A DNA stretch of 39,379 nt from Candidatus Omnitrophota bacterium (lineage in GTDB: Bacteria; Hinthialibacterota; Hinthialibacteria; Hinthialibacterales; Hinthialibacteraceae). The translations under genes and the position numbers were made by a program. The notes beneath the pieces are model-generated. The model was not told the origin of the DNA. It was given only the letters and a program-made list of their open reading frames with translations, and ran no database searches. Where the stretch lies: assembly GCA_016934335.1 (NCBI GenBank), contig JAFGTC010000017.1, positions 1 to 39,379 on the forward strand. Reading direction: 5' to 3'. Every line of letters begins with the position of its first letter. Within the stretch, counting starts at the first letter, position 1. Shown one piece after another: positions 32,513 through 39,379 of this stretch.

Positions 32513-33658
32513 TCATCTGATTAATTTTATCTTAAGATCTTTCCATTCGACCCATTTATTATGATGATGCATCTGCAGAGCAATATGACCGGGGCGGACG
32601 ATGGATAATTGATCGTAATCAACCGTCGTTTCTCCATTCACGCGTATTACGATATGCGAACCTTTTACTAAGATCTGCATAAGAAACCATTCCTCATCGC
32701 GAAAACGAGGCTGGACGGCGCGCACTACATTGTAGAGGCTTCCTGTCGGGTGAGGGGAATCGGGTACGTTCTCAATCTGCACTTCATTTCCCCGATCGCC
32801 TCCTTTTAATTCTTTCCAGCGATAAAAAATCCCTCCGTTGGCGTTGGGGCTGGTGCGAACGTAACAGTGAAATTCAAAGTCCTCAAACTCATCTTGCGTC
32901 ACCATATAACTGGTGCTGTCTTCCGCATGAATCACGCCGTCGCGCACCGACCACAAAGCGCCTTGTCCTTCCTCGTACCAGCCGTCGAAATCCTTGCCGT
33001 TAAATAAGGAAATCCATTCGTCTTTGTATGCCAGTTCCTTGATGCGGATGTTTCGGAACCAGGCTTGATACCCCACATCCTGAATGCCGATATAGCCTCT
33101 TCGAAGGCGATATTTTAACTCGGGATAGTCATTTACGTTGATATCCTGCACCAACTGATCGTTCAACCACATCTTCAAAATCGGCCAATCCAGATAAATT
33201 CGGCCGCTGTTCCACTGGTTGGCGGATGCTACGGCGTTCACTTTCGGGGGAAGCGCTTCGAAAATGGCGCCGCACATATAATCTTTTACATCTTTTTTCT
33301 TGTCATGGTAAATTTGAAATTCAAAGCCGGTTTTCGATTGGCGGCCATGCAGGGGAGCGTTGAAATACAAGCCGCTGCTACACCAGCCCTTCATAAGAAA
33401 TTCGAAGCGCAGGTCGTAATTCTCATAGGTTTTTTCGCTTCGCAGCCAGGCCGGCGGCCCCGTTTTTCCCGTACTTTGAATGGTCCCTTTATCCACGATA
33501 AAAGTTGATTGATCGCCGTTTTCAATCACCCAGCCGTCCAGATTTTCCCCATTGAATAAGGAGACAAATCCCTCATCCATATCGGATGACAAAGCCGCGG
33601 AAATCGTTAGCGACATGAAAAGAAGCAGGTATGCGCATAATTGCTTTATCGTGGTCAT
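32513..33658 (-). CDS. Secreted protein with two tandem DUF1080 (3-keto-disaccharide hydrolase) domains
   Basis: From the ATG at 33658 (381 residues), which lies about 11 bases after GGGAG, the protein opens with a signal peptide (QLCAYLLLFMSLTISAALS). Two DUF1080 concanavalin-like domains follow: the first (about 32-205) with FVSLFNGENLDGWVIENG, NYDLRFEFLMKGWCSSGLYFNAP, NQWNSGRIYLDW and YIGIQDVGYQAWFRNIRIKEL; the second (about 212-381) with WISLFNGKDFDGWYEEGQG, FEFHCYVRTSPNANGGIFYRW and IALQMHHHNKWVEWKDLKIKLI. Members hydrolyse 3-keto-glycosides made by periplasmic oxidoreductases of the Gfo/Idh/MocA type, one of which is encoded at 21019. An in-frame ATG at 33703 would enclose the ribosome site. 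It precedes mgtE, an unrelated partner. Confidence 0.92.
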   Translation of the reverse strand: MTTIKQLCAYLLLFMSLTISAALSSDMDEGFVSLFNGENLDGWVIENGDQSTFIVDKGTIQSTGKTGPPAWLRSEKTYENYDLRFEFLMKGWCSSGLYFNAPLHGRQSKTGFEFQIYHDKKKDVKDYMCGAIFEALPPKVNAVASANQWNSGRIYLDWPILKMWLNDQLVQDINVNDYPELKYRLRRGYIGIQDVGYQAWFRNIRIKELAYKDEWISLFNGKDFDGWYEEGQGALWSVRDGVIHAEDSTSYMVTQDEFEDFEFHCYVRTSPNANGGIFYRWKELKGGDRGNEVQIENVPDSPHPTGSLYNVVRAVQPRFRDEEWFLMQILVKGSHIVIRVNGETTVDYDQLSIVRPGHIALQMHHHNKWVEWKDLKIKLIR

Positions 33659-33723
33659 GGTAAATGTATCTCCCTCGCTATAAATAATGTTTCTATTTTC
33701 CAATGCAAAATAGGTTTTTTAAA

Positions 33724-33776
33724 TGTCCGTTCAAGCGAGATTTGAAAAAAAGTTTTCTTTCTCTCTTGAACGGACA
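33724..33776 (-). terminator. Long hairpin between mqnD and the DUF1080 gene
   Basis: TGTCCGTTCAAG (33724-33735) pairs exactly with CTTGAACGGACA (33765-33776); the 29-base interior adds shorter pairs (GAGA with TCTC, then GAAAA with TTTTC). Only a short T run follows on the minus strand (TTTAAAAAACC), so it is a terminator or mRNA-end stabiliser for the mqnD transcript ending at 33799. Confidence 0.6.
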
Positions 33777-33798
33777 AGAATCTTCGAATGAAATTGGA

Positions 33799-34644
33799 TT
33801 ACCCGCAATCGACAAACTCCAGTTCGACCCGGTTAGGAATCAATCCCGCTTCATACCCTTTATCGAGAAACAATTGGTAGGCTTTTTTACCTTTGTCTCC
33901 CAAATGCAAGGTTAAATTATTGACATACATTCCTACAAACTCGTCGGCCTGATCCGCCGGCAATTCGCGGCTATATTTCAAAGCATACTGCAGCGCATCT
34001 TTGCGGTGCGACAGGCTGTATTCGATTGTTTTTCGCATATAAGGAGCCAACTGCGCAATTAATTCATCCCCCAAATCCTTCCGGATGGTGTTTGCGCCTA
34101 GAGGCAAAGGCAGGCCGTCCGTCTCTTGCGCCCACCACTCGCCCAAATCGACGATTTTATGCAGCCCCTTCGTTTCATAAAACAATTGGCCTTCATGAAT
34201 GATCAAACCCGCATCGACTCGGCCGTCGCAGACGGCGGGAATGATTTGATCGAAGGGAACCACATCGTATTGAAATTCACCCATACATAATTGGAGCCCC
34301 AAAAAAGCGGACGTCATTTTCCCGGGGACGGCGATGGTTTTCGTCTTCAGTTCTTCCTTTGTCATCGGTTCGCGGGCTACGACCATGGGGCCGTAGTTTT
34401 CTCCCATACTGCTCCCCGCCGTCAAGATCGCATATCGGGAAGAGACATATGCGTAAGCATGAACCGAAATGGCTGTGATGTCCAACTCGCCCACCGAAGC
34501 TTTATGGTTCAAAGTTTCAATATCGCGCAATATATGTCGAAACTTAAACGGCCCCGGATCGATCTTATCGTTGGCCAAGGCGTAAAACATAAAGGCGTCG
34601 TCTGCATCCGGACTATGTCCGATCGTGATTTCTCGTGGTTTCAT
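33799..34644 (-). CDS. mqnD: MqnD-like 1,4-dihydroxy-6-naphthoate synthase (futalosine menaquinone pathway)
   Basis: This 281-residue protein has the MqnA/MqnD fold, a periplasmic-binding-protein shape without a signal: ITIGHSPDADDAFMFYALANDKID (6-29), DIETLNHKASVGELDITAISVHAYAYV (41-67), GSSMGENYGPMVVA (78-91) and AGLIIHEGQLFYE (145-157). MqnD uses a histidine in this HEGQL motif (H150 here) to open cyclic de-hypoxanthine futalosine; MqnA lacks it. AAGGAA lies 6 bases before the ATG. It starts 24 bases after the large glycosidase gene, so the two are probably co-transcribed although unrelated in role. Other mqn genes are not in the window. Confidence 0.88.
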   Translation of the reverse strand: MKPREITIGHSPDADDAFMFYALANDKIDPGPFKFRHILRDIETLNHKASVGELDITAISVHAYAYVSSRYAILTAGSSMGENYGPMVVAREPMTKEELKTKTIAVPGKMTSAFLGLQLCMGEFQYDVVPFDQIIPAVCDGRVDAGLIIHEGQLFYETKGLHKIVDLGEWWAQETDGLPLPLGANTIRKDLGDELIAQLAPYMRKTIEYSLSHRKDALQYALKYSRELPADQADEFVGMYVNNLTLHLGDKGKKAYQLFLDKGYEAGLIPNRVELEFVDCG

Positions 34645-34668
34645 AACAAATTCCTTTATTCTTGCGTC

Positions 34669-37600
34669 TTAAAATTCTGAGAGTGTGAATTCGTCCGACT
34701 TCTCTTTTATGATCAGCATGCAATAAGTGCGATCTTCGTCAATGTTTAAGTGTAGCCGTTTGTCGTCTTTTTTCAGGTTGAGCGCTTCATGCGTCTTCCA
34801 TTCTCCATTCACGATTTCTCCCGCGATAAGTTGCGGATCCTTCAATGCTTCATTCCAAATCGAACACATCCCGCCCCGGGTCGGGAATAGACAGATCCTT
34901 TGGCTTTGGCCGATCGGGCGCCCGTCGGCGGATTGAATCATTAGATGCGCGTCGGTTTCGACGAGCGGCTCTTGATTTTGTTGAATGGATCCCGTTCCTT
35001 CAATCGAAAAAATTCTCCCTTGCTCATCGATTTCAACCAAACCGGTTTCCCATGGCCCTAATGAAAGGGCGATCCGGCCTCCAATCGTCTGAATTTCATA
35101 ATCGGCCGGCTCGCTCGCTCGATCATTGCGATAGAGCGTATAAATCCGCCGGCCGTTTGTTTCCGGAATCGAAAAAAGGTGCAGAAGGGGATCATCCGGC
35201 TGAGCCTCGATGCCGGCATAGCCGGCTTGATGGAAAAATTCCTTGTACGGATTCCATGACAAATCTTTCATTTCCGCCAGTTCGATGGGAGCGGGCAGAA
35301 AATAGACGCTCCCTTTCCCAACTTTCGAAACGATGAAATCCTGCTTCTCTTTCGGAATATCGATTTGGAAAGGATCTTTTGGCTCTTGTTCTTTCAAGCC
35401 TAGCTGCGCATAGCGTTTGATGCGCGTCGGCTTTATCGCGGCGTCGAATCCAATCCCGCCGGAAAAATACAGATTTCCGCCTTCTTTGACAAAATTCACA
35501 GTAAATTCAAAAACATCATCGTCGGGGCAATACGGAATCGGCCACAGCAAATGCTTCGCGGATTGGGGCAGTTCGAATAGATCTTTCTCGTTGATCACGC
35601 CGAAATTGACATGGCACGAAAACATTTGATCCATGGCGGCGCGCATCGCGCGATGGATGACATGTATTTTTGCGCCTAATCTATGATTGTCCGGCAGTAC
35701 GAAAAAAACATCCGGCGCTTCATAACAAGGCCGAAACGAGCGGAAAAAATAACTCATATTGCGATAGGCGTAAAACCAATCCTTGGGAACCGCATCCTGG
35801 GCGTACGTCAATCCCCAAGGAAACACGCAGTCGTCCAAATCTTTCAGATCCCAGTTGAGCGCCATGCCGCCGCCCAATCCCAGCGTTTCATGCCCGACGG
35901 CGAGAAAATGGTGAATGGAAGATCGAACTTCATCCTGAAAGAGGCCTTTCTTTCGGGCTTCATGAGCGTCCCAGCCTCCAAATTCGCCCACCGACAATCC
36001 CTGCCCGCGAAAGCGCCGGTCGGTCAATTTGAAAATCGGCGAGAATCGATCAAACGGCCCGTGGTAGTGCGTATTGGAAAAATCCAACCGTCCAGTCGGC
36101 AGAAATTTATCGGCCTGCCATTCACTCTGCAAAAAGCCGACCGTGCCGATGGCCTCGGGATTCCCCGACTTGATTCCCTCCATGTTGGCGTTGATCCAGC
36201 GTTCAACCAGCCAAACGCGGAAGCGGTTGTAATCGAACGCTCGCGGATTATCCCATTCTTCGGCGCCGGCCTGGCAGGGAATCGAGCCTAGCGTTTCATC
36301 CGCCGCGTATTTCCCCCATGCTTCCTTAACCGCCGAATCTGTTCGATATGTTTCCTGCAGAAATCGATTCCATAAAGTTCTGTTGATGGATGATTCCCCC
36401 GGCAGTACGGAAGGCTCGTTCTGGATGTCGAAAAACACATGCGGCGATTCTTTGTAATGATTCGTCCAAAATCGGCACCACGTGCGCTGCGCTTCCAGTT
36501 CTTCGTCGCTCAATTCTACATCCAGCCAGTCATGAAGCGTCAAAATCAGCGCCACGCCGAATTTCCCGGCGATTTGAACCAGTTGATCGGTTTGTTCGAT
36601 CAACTTGGCGGGCGGACGCTTCGCCAAATCCATGGCTGAATGTCCGGCTCGCCCTTCATATCCTCGCGCCGCAAACGGCGAAAAATGCAGAATGCGCAGC
36701 ACTCGCATTCCATAAACGCGCATGCGGGAAAAATCGCGCTCCCAGGTCTCCGCATTTTCACGCGGCGAATACCAAACCATGCCCGTTTGATTGCATCCGA
36801 ACAAAATCGTAGGTTCACCGTTTACTTGAAAATAATTATTGGAAAACGTTATTTTTGAGTAAGTTGCAGACGGCAAAGATGGAGAGGGAACGGCGGGCTT
36901 CTTCCTTTCCGGATTTTGCATAAATTGAATCGTCTGCCACAACGCCTCCATCATCTCCGGATGAGATTTACTGAAGAGATTAACGTTGGTTGCGCCGGAA
37001 AACGCCCATTTGGATCCTTGATAAGGACCGTCATGATGCACCATCACGCTGAAAACGGATCCACGGGGCCGCCCAAAGCGGTCATAGGATGTAACCAGCG
37101 GATGCCAATCGGCGTAAGCGTCGGGAAACACGGGCGAGACGCCGCCCGACATGGCTGTTGCGGCGAATCCCTCGAGCGGCATGGTATAGGACCAATCTCC
37201 AACCGATAGCGGCGATTGGGGATCGGGAGAAATCGTCTCGACTCGCTTAAAAGGATATGTGGGATCGAATATAACTATTTGTTCAGGCTGAAAGCGCACC
37301 CAATCCCCCGGCTGGCCGCGGCGTCCCGAGAGTAAAAGATTCAGATCATCGGTTTCAAACTTGACCCATGATCCGTTTTCCTTCTTCATCAAATCGTCAA
37401 AGGCGTACCCGCCCATCGATACGAACGAACCGCCTCGTTTTAGATAATGAACAAAAACATCCCGAGCCTCGAAAGGAAAGCAGGCCCCGTAAGGAAGAAT
37501 CACCGCCTCGATTTTTTCCGGCTGCAAAAACTCTTCGCGGGATAATTCCTCCGACGAAATCAGCCGCACTGCCGCATGTTTCGACGCCAGAAAATTATTC

Positions 37601-37728
37601 AATTCCAAGGGATCGGCGTACGATTCCCGGGGCGGAAAATCTTCCTGCAATATGGCGATCTCCGATTGGGCGGAAAGGCTGACCGCGCAAAGACATAACA
37701 ATGCCTGAAGCAGATAAGTGCGATTCAT
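34669..37728 (-). CDS. Large secreted clan GH-A glycosidase (GH5/GH42-like barrel) flanked by other domains
   Basis: This 1019-residue protein has a signal peptide (TYLLQALLCLCAVSLSAQS). Residues about 22-275 resemble a glutamine-amidotransferase-like alpha/beta domain (IEAVILPYGACFPFEARDVFVHYLKRGGSFVSMGGY). A TIM barrel (about 295-650) begins with YFQVNGEPTILFGCNQ and carries WERDFSRMRVYGMRVLRILHF, FFDIQNEPS (acid/base E438) and SVGEFGGWD (nucleophile E582), the two clan GH-A glutamates. After it come another alpha/beta segment (about 690-800; LLWPIPYCPDDDVFEFTVNFVKEGGNLYFSGG), as in GH42 trimerisation domains, and a beta-rich end. The retaining catalytic pair is intact. Substrate is not visible. 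It follows rsmA by 15 bases and precedes mqnD by 24. Confidence 0.85.
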   Translation of the reverse strand: MNRTYLLQALLCLCAVSLSAQSEIAILQEDFPPRESYADPLELNNFLASKHAAVRLISSEELSREEFLQPEKIEAVILPYGACFPFEARDVFVHYLKRGGSFVSMGGYAFDDLMKKENGSWVKFETDDLNLLLSGRRGQPGDWVRFQPEQIVIFDPTYPFKRVETISPDPQSPLSVGDWSYTMPLEGFAATAMSGGVSPVFPDAYADWHPLVTSYDRFGRPRGSVFSVMVHHDGPYQGSKWAFSGATNVNLFSKSHPEMMEALWQTIQFMQNPERKKPAVPSPSLPSATYSKITFSNNYFQVNGEPTILFGCNQTGMVWYSPRENAETWERDFSRMRVYGMRVLRILHFSPFAARGYEGRAGHSAMDLAKRPPAKLIEQTDQLVQIAGKFGVALILTLHDWLDVELSDEELEAQRTWCRFWTNHYKESPHVFFDIQNEPSVLPGESSINRTLWNRFLQETYRTDSAVKEAWGKYAADETLGSIPCQAGAEEWDNPRAFDYNRFRVWLVERWINANMEGIKSGNPEAIGTVGFLQSEWQADKFLPTGRLDFSNTHYHGPFDRFSPIFKLTDRRFRGQGLSVGEFGGWDAHEARKKGLFQDEVRSSIHHFLAVGHETLGLGGGMALNWDLKDLDDCVFPWGLTYAQDAVPKDWFYAYRNMSYFFRSFRPCYEAPDVFFVLPDNHRLGAKIHVIHRAMRAAMDQMFSCHVNFGVINEKDLFELPQSAKHLLWPIPYCPDDDVFEFTVNFVKEGGNLYFSGGIGFDAAIKPTRIKRYAQLGLKEQEPKDPFQIDIPKEKQDFIVSKVGKGSVYFLPAPIELAEMKDLSWNPYKEFFHQAGYAGIEAQPDDPLLHLFSIPETNGRRIYTLYRNDRASEPADYEIQTIGGRIALSLGPWETGLVEIDEQGRIFSIEGTGSIQQNQEPLVETDAHLMIQSADGRPIGQSQRICLFPTRGGMCSIWNEALKDPQLIAGEIVNGEWKTHEALNLKKDDKRLHLNIDEDRTYCMLIIKEKSDEFTLSEF

Positions 37729-37743
37729 GATTTCTCTCTCTTT

Positions 37744-38664
37744 CTATGATTCAGCAGGAGGGCAGCTGCGAATAAATGAGGCAAAACGTATCCATTCTTC
37801 AATCGGCCAATCTTCGGCTCGTTGATCCAGATCGAAGTTCTTTTCGATTTCCGGTAATAAATCGCTCAAAACGCGCTTCTGCACCAAACAGCCTTGCAGG
37901 TTTTTTCGCATTTTTTTCCGCCGGTGCAAAAAGCCGATATGGGCGGCTCGCTCCAGAAATTGCCAGGCAAACTCCACATCGGCTTGCGGATTAGGGACGA
38001 ATTTCATAAAAACCGAATCGACTTTGGGCTGTGGAAAGAACGCGCCGGGCCGGATCGTCATAATCTTGCTGGCATGAAAAAGATATTTCAAGACGATCGA
38101 AAGCCGTCCATACTGCTTGTCTCGTTCGCTCGCCATGATTCGCTCACCCACTTCTTTCTGCACCATGACGCATATCGATTCGAAGCGATAATCACTGTAT
38201 GCCAAATGAAAAAGAATAGGCACGGAAACGTTGTATGGCAGGTTCCCGATGACATGGCGCACGCCGAGATTCCCGGCCAACGCGGCAAAATCCACATCCA
38301 AAGCGTCTCGATGAACGATCGTCAACTGGGTTTCATCGAAACCCCACCGCCGACGCCATTCCGGCAGTCGCTCCGCAAATAGTCTGTCTTTTTCCACGGC
38401 GACGACTTTTAATCCTCGGTGCAGCAGAAGCCAGGTCAAATGCCCGATTCCCGGCCCGATCTCAATCGCCGTTCCTTCCGCAGGGAAATGGCATGAATTC
38501 AGGATCGAATTCATCACCTTTTCATTGATTAAAAAATTTTGACCGAGTGCGCGCGAAGTAAAGAAGCCTTCTCCCTCCATAAACTTCTTTAAACCTTTGC
38601 GCGCATATAACGATTCCCAAAGGTCTTGGCGGGATGATGAAAGGTTGTTCGCATCCTTTATCAA
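37744..38664 (-). CDS. rsmA: 16S rRNA (adenine1518-N6/adenine1519-N6)-dimethyltransferase
   Basis: Also called KsgA, this enzyme dimethylates two adjacent adenines in the 3' hairpin of 16S rRNA during 30S assembly. Visible motifs are SRALGQNFLINEKVM, AIEIGPGIGHLTWLLLHRG (SAM site), VIGNLPYNVSVPILFHL (catalytic NLPY) and GAFFPQPKVDSVFMKF, with the C-terminal HRRKKMRKNL helical domain. The open frame starts with TTG at 38664 (306 residues); the ATG at 38580 would begin at MEGEG and lose the KGLKKF lead-in that normally precedes LGQNF, so I keep the TTG with moderate confidence. It is divergent from mtnA across 53 bases and heads the run with the large glycosidase and mqnD. Confidence 0.94.
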   Translation of the reverse strand: MIKDANNLSSSRQDLWESLYARKGLKKFMEGEGFFTSRALGQNFLINEKVMNSILNSCHFPAEGTAIEIGPGIGHLTWLLLHRGLKVVAVEKDRLFAERLPEWRRRWGFDETQLTIVHRDALDVDFAALAGNLGVRHVIGNLPYNVSVPILFHLAYSDYRFESICVMVQKEVGERIMASERDKQYGRLSIVLKYLFHASKIMTIRPGAFFPQPKVDSVFMKFVPNPQADVEFAWQFLERAAHIGFLHRRKKMRKNLQGCLVQKRVLSDLLPEIEKNFDLDQRAEDWPIEEWIRFASFIRSCPPAES

Positions 38665-38717
38665 TGCTATTGTCTCTTTTCGATTTGATCCAATTTTTTA
38701 TTTGTTTGAGGCGTAAT

Positions 38718-39379
38718 ATGTCCTTGCATACGATAACCGTTGAAGACAATCAAGTCAAAATCATTGATCAAACTTTACTTCCAAACCAGAAGGAATATCG
38801 CGTCATCCACAATAAAGAAGAAATGTGGGAGGCGATCAAGGTTTTACGCATTCGGGGCGCTCCCGCCATCGGCGTCGCCGCCGCCTATGGAGCATACTTG
38901 GGCGTGAAAGATTCCTCCGCCCGCGATTTTGAAGCCTTCTGGAAGGACGTCGTCGAAACTACGGATTATCTCGCCTCCTCCCGTCCTACGGCCGTGAACT
39001 TGTTTTGGGCCTTGGATCGAATGAAGAAATTCATTCAAGACAACGCCTCGACTCCCATCCCCGAACTTAAACAAAAGATTTTCCAGGAAGCCGATCGCAT
39101 GCGGGAAGAGGATCGAGCGATTTGCCGGAAAATGGGCGAGTACGGCGCGGAACTCTTAGAGAATGGTCAGGGCGTTTTGACCCATTGCAACGCGGGCGGC
39201 CTGGCGACGGTCCAATACGGAACGGCCCTGGCGCCTATTTTTATCGCTAAAGAGCAGGGCAAAATTGTGCGGGTGTTCTCGGACGAAACCCGCCCTTTGC
39301 TGCAGGGGGCGCGGCTGACAACCTGGGAACTGCATGAAGCCGGGATTCCGGTCACTTTGATCTGCGACAATATGGCCGC
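38718..39379 (+). CDS. mtnA: S-methyl-5-thioribose-1-phosphate isomerase, N-terminal part (runs off the right edge)
   Basis: The frame begins at ATG 38718, six bases after GAGG, and is open to the window edge (220 codons seen of an expected 340-350). It matches MtnA of the methionine salvage pathway, which isomerises methylthioribose-1-phosphate to methylthioribulose-1-phosphate: RIRGAPAIGVAAAYGAYLG (about 49-67), SSRPTAVNLFWALDRM, GVLTHCNAGGLATVQYGTALAPI and FSDETRPLLQGARLTTWELHEAGIPVTLICDNMA. The cysteine of THCNAG and the later aspartate of the family form the catalytic pair; the aspartate region lies just beyond the edge. It may instead be the closely related ribose-1,5-bisphosphate isomerase, but the motifs fit MtnA better. 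Confidence 0.93.
   Translation, partial: MSLHTITVEDNQVKIIDQTLLPNQKEYRVIHNKEEMWEAIKVLRIRGAPAIGVAAAYGAYLGVKDSSARDFEAFWKDVVETTDYLASSRPTAVNLFWALDRMKKFIQDNASTPIPELKQKIFQEADRMREEDRAICRKMGEYGAELLENGQGVLTHCNAGGLATVQYGTALAPIFIAKEQGKIVRVFSDETRPLLQGARLTTWELHEAGIPVTLICDNMA

Noticed and set aside
35683-36291. 202-codon plus-strand open frame opposite the large glycosidase
   Set aside because: It is antisense to the catalytic barrel; no start signal or recognisable family.

Overview
The window reads as a chromosomal segment of a free-living, Gram-negative-type bacterium from a poorly cultivated lineage. The gene set fits the PVC/FCB periphery: Planctomycetota, Lentisphaerota, Hydrogenedentota, Sumerlaeota and similar. 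The grounds are twin-arginine Gfo/Idh/MocA and GH29 proteins, tandem DUF1080 domains, a GH95 fucosidase, DapL-type lysine biosynthesis, futalosine-pathway menaquinone synthesis (MqnD-like), pseudopilins with a short pre-sequence, lipoproteins and a Wzt-type polysaccharide export ATPase. The phylum is an inference; no rRNA or tRNA gene was seen in the window. Composition looks even, and I saw no insertion sequence, prophage, CRISPR array or integrase.

Layout. 1-3339 (minus): a tight three-gene secreted operon (five-bladed propeller glycosidase-like protein, TIM-barrel protein, beta-propeller phytase). 3544-6001: a GH95 alpha-fucosidase converging on a type IV pilin-like gene, with a perfect hairpin across the fucosidase stop codon. 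6928-9250: dapL and a secreted protein of unknown function, each with a clear terminator. 9362-10937: a YtrA-type GntR repressor with an evident promoter and palindromic operator, coupled to a membrane slipin that carries an apparent frameshift. 10963-16488 (minus): a three-gene surface-polysaccharide operon, wzt-like ATPase, then a double methyltransferase with a long heptad coiled coil, then a GT4 glycosyltransferase with an inserted beta-sandwich; these overlap by 4-8 bases.

16654-22329: single genes (LON-domain protein, ridA, GH29 fucosidase, VanY-like carboxypeptidase, ferredoxin, Gfo/Idh/MocA oxidoreductase). 22466-25673 (minus): a toroid-type secreted protein, a Met8p-like siroheme enzyme and a lipoprotein carrying a GspG-like domain. 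25766-28864 (plus): a lipoprotein of the sulfatase/alkaline phosphatase superfamily followed by a second pilin-like gene. 28990-33658 (minus): DUF1080, mgtE, tilS and a small helical-repeat protein. 33799-38664 (minus): rsmA, a large clan GH-A glycosidase and mqnD. 38718 to the right edge (plus): the first part of mtnA.

Together the window shows a scavenger of complex glycans (two fucosidases, several other glycosidase-like proteins, DUF1080, a phytase) interleaved with housekeeping genes. The most interesting parts are: the Wzt/methyltransferase-coiled-coil/GT4 operon, which resembles the O-antigen terminator and molecular-ruler arrangement (WbdD-Wzt) but with different domains; an unassigned beta-sandwich domain shared between that GT4 enzyme and the sulfatase-superfamily lipoprotein 14 kb away; the missing formylglycine residue in the latter; and a GspG-like domain anchored by a lipobox rather than a pilin helix.
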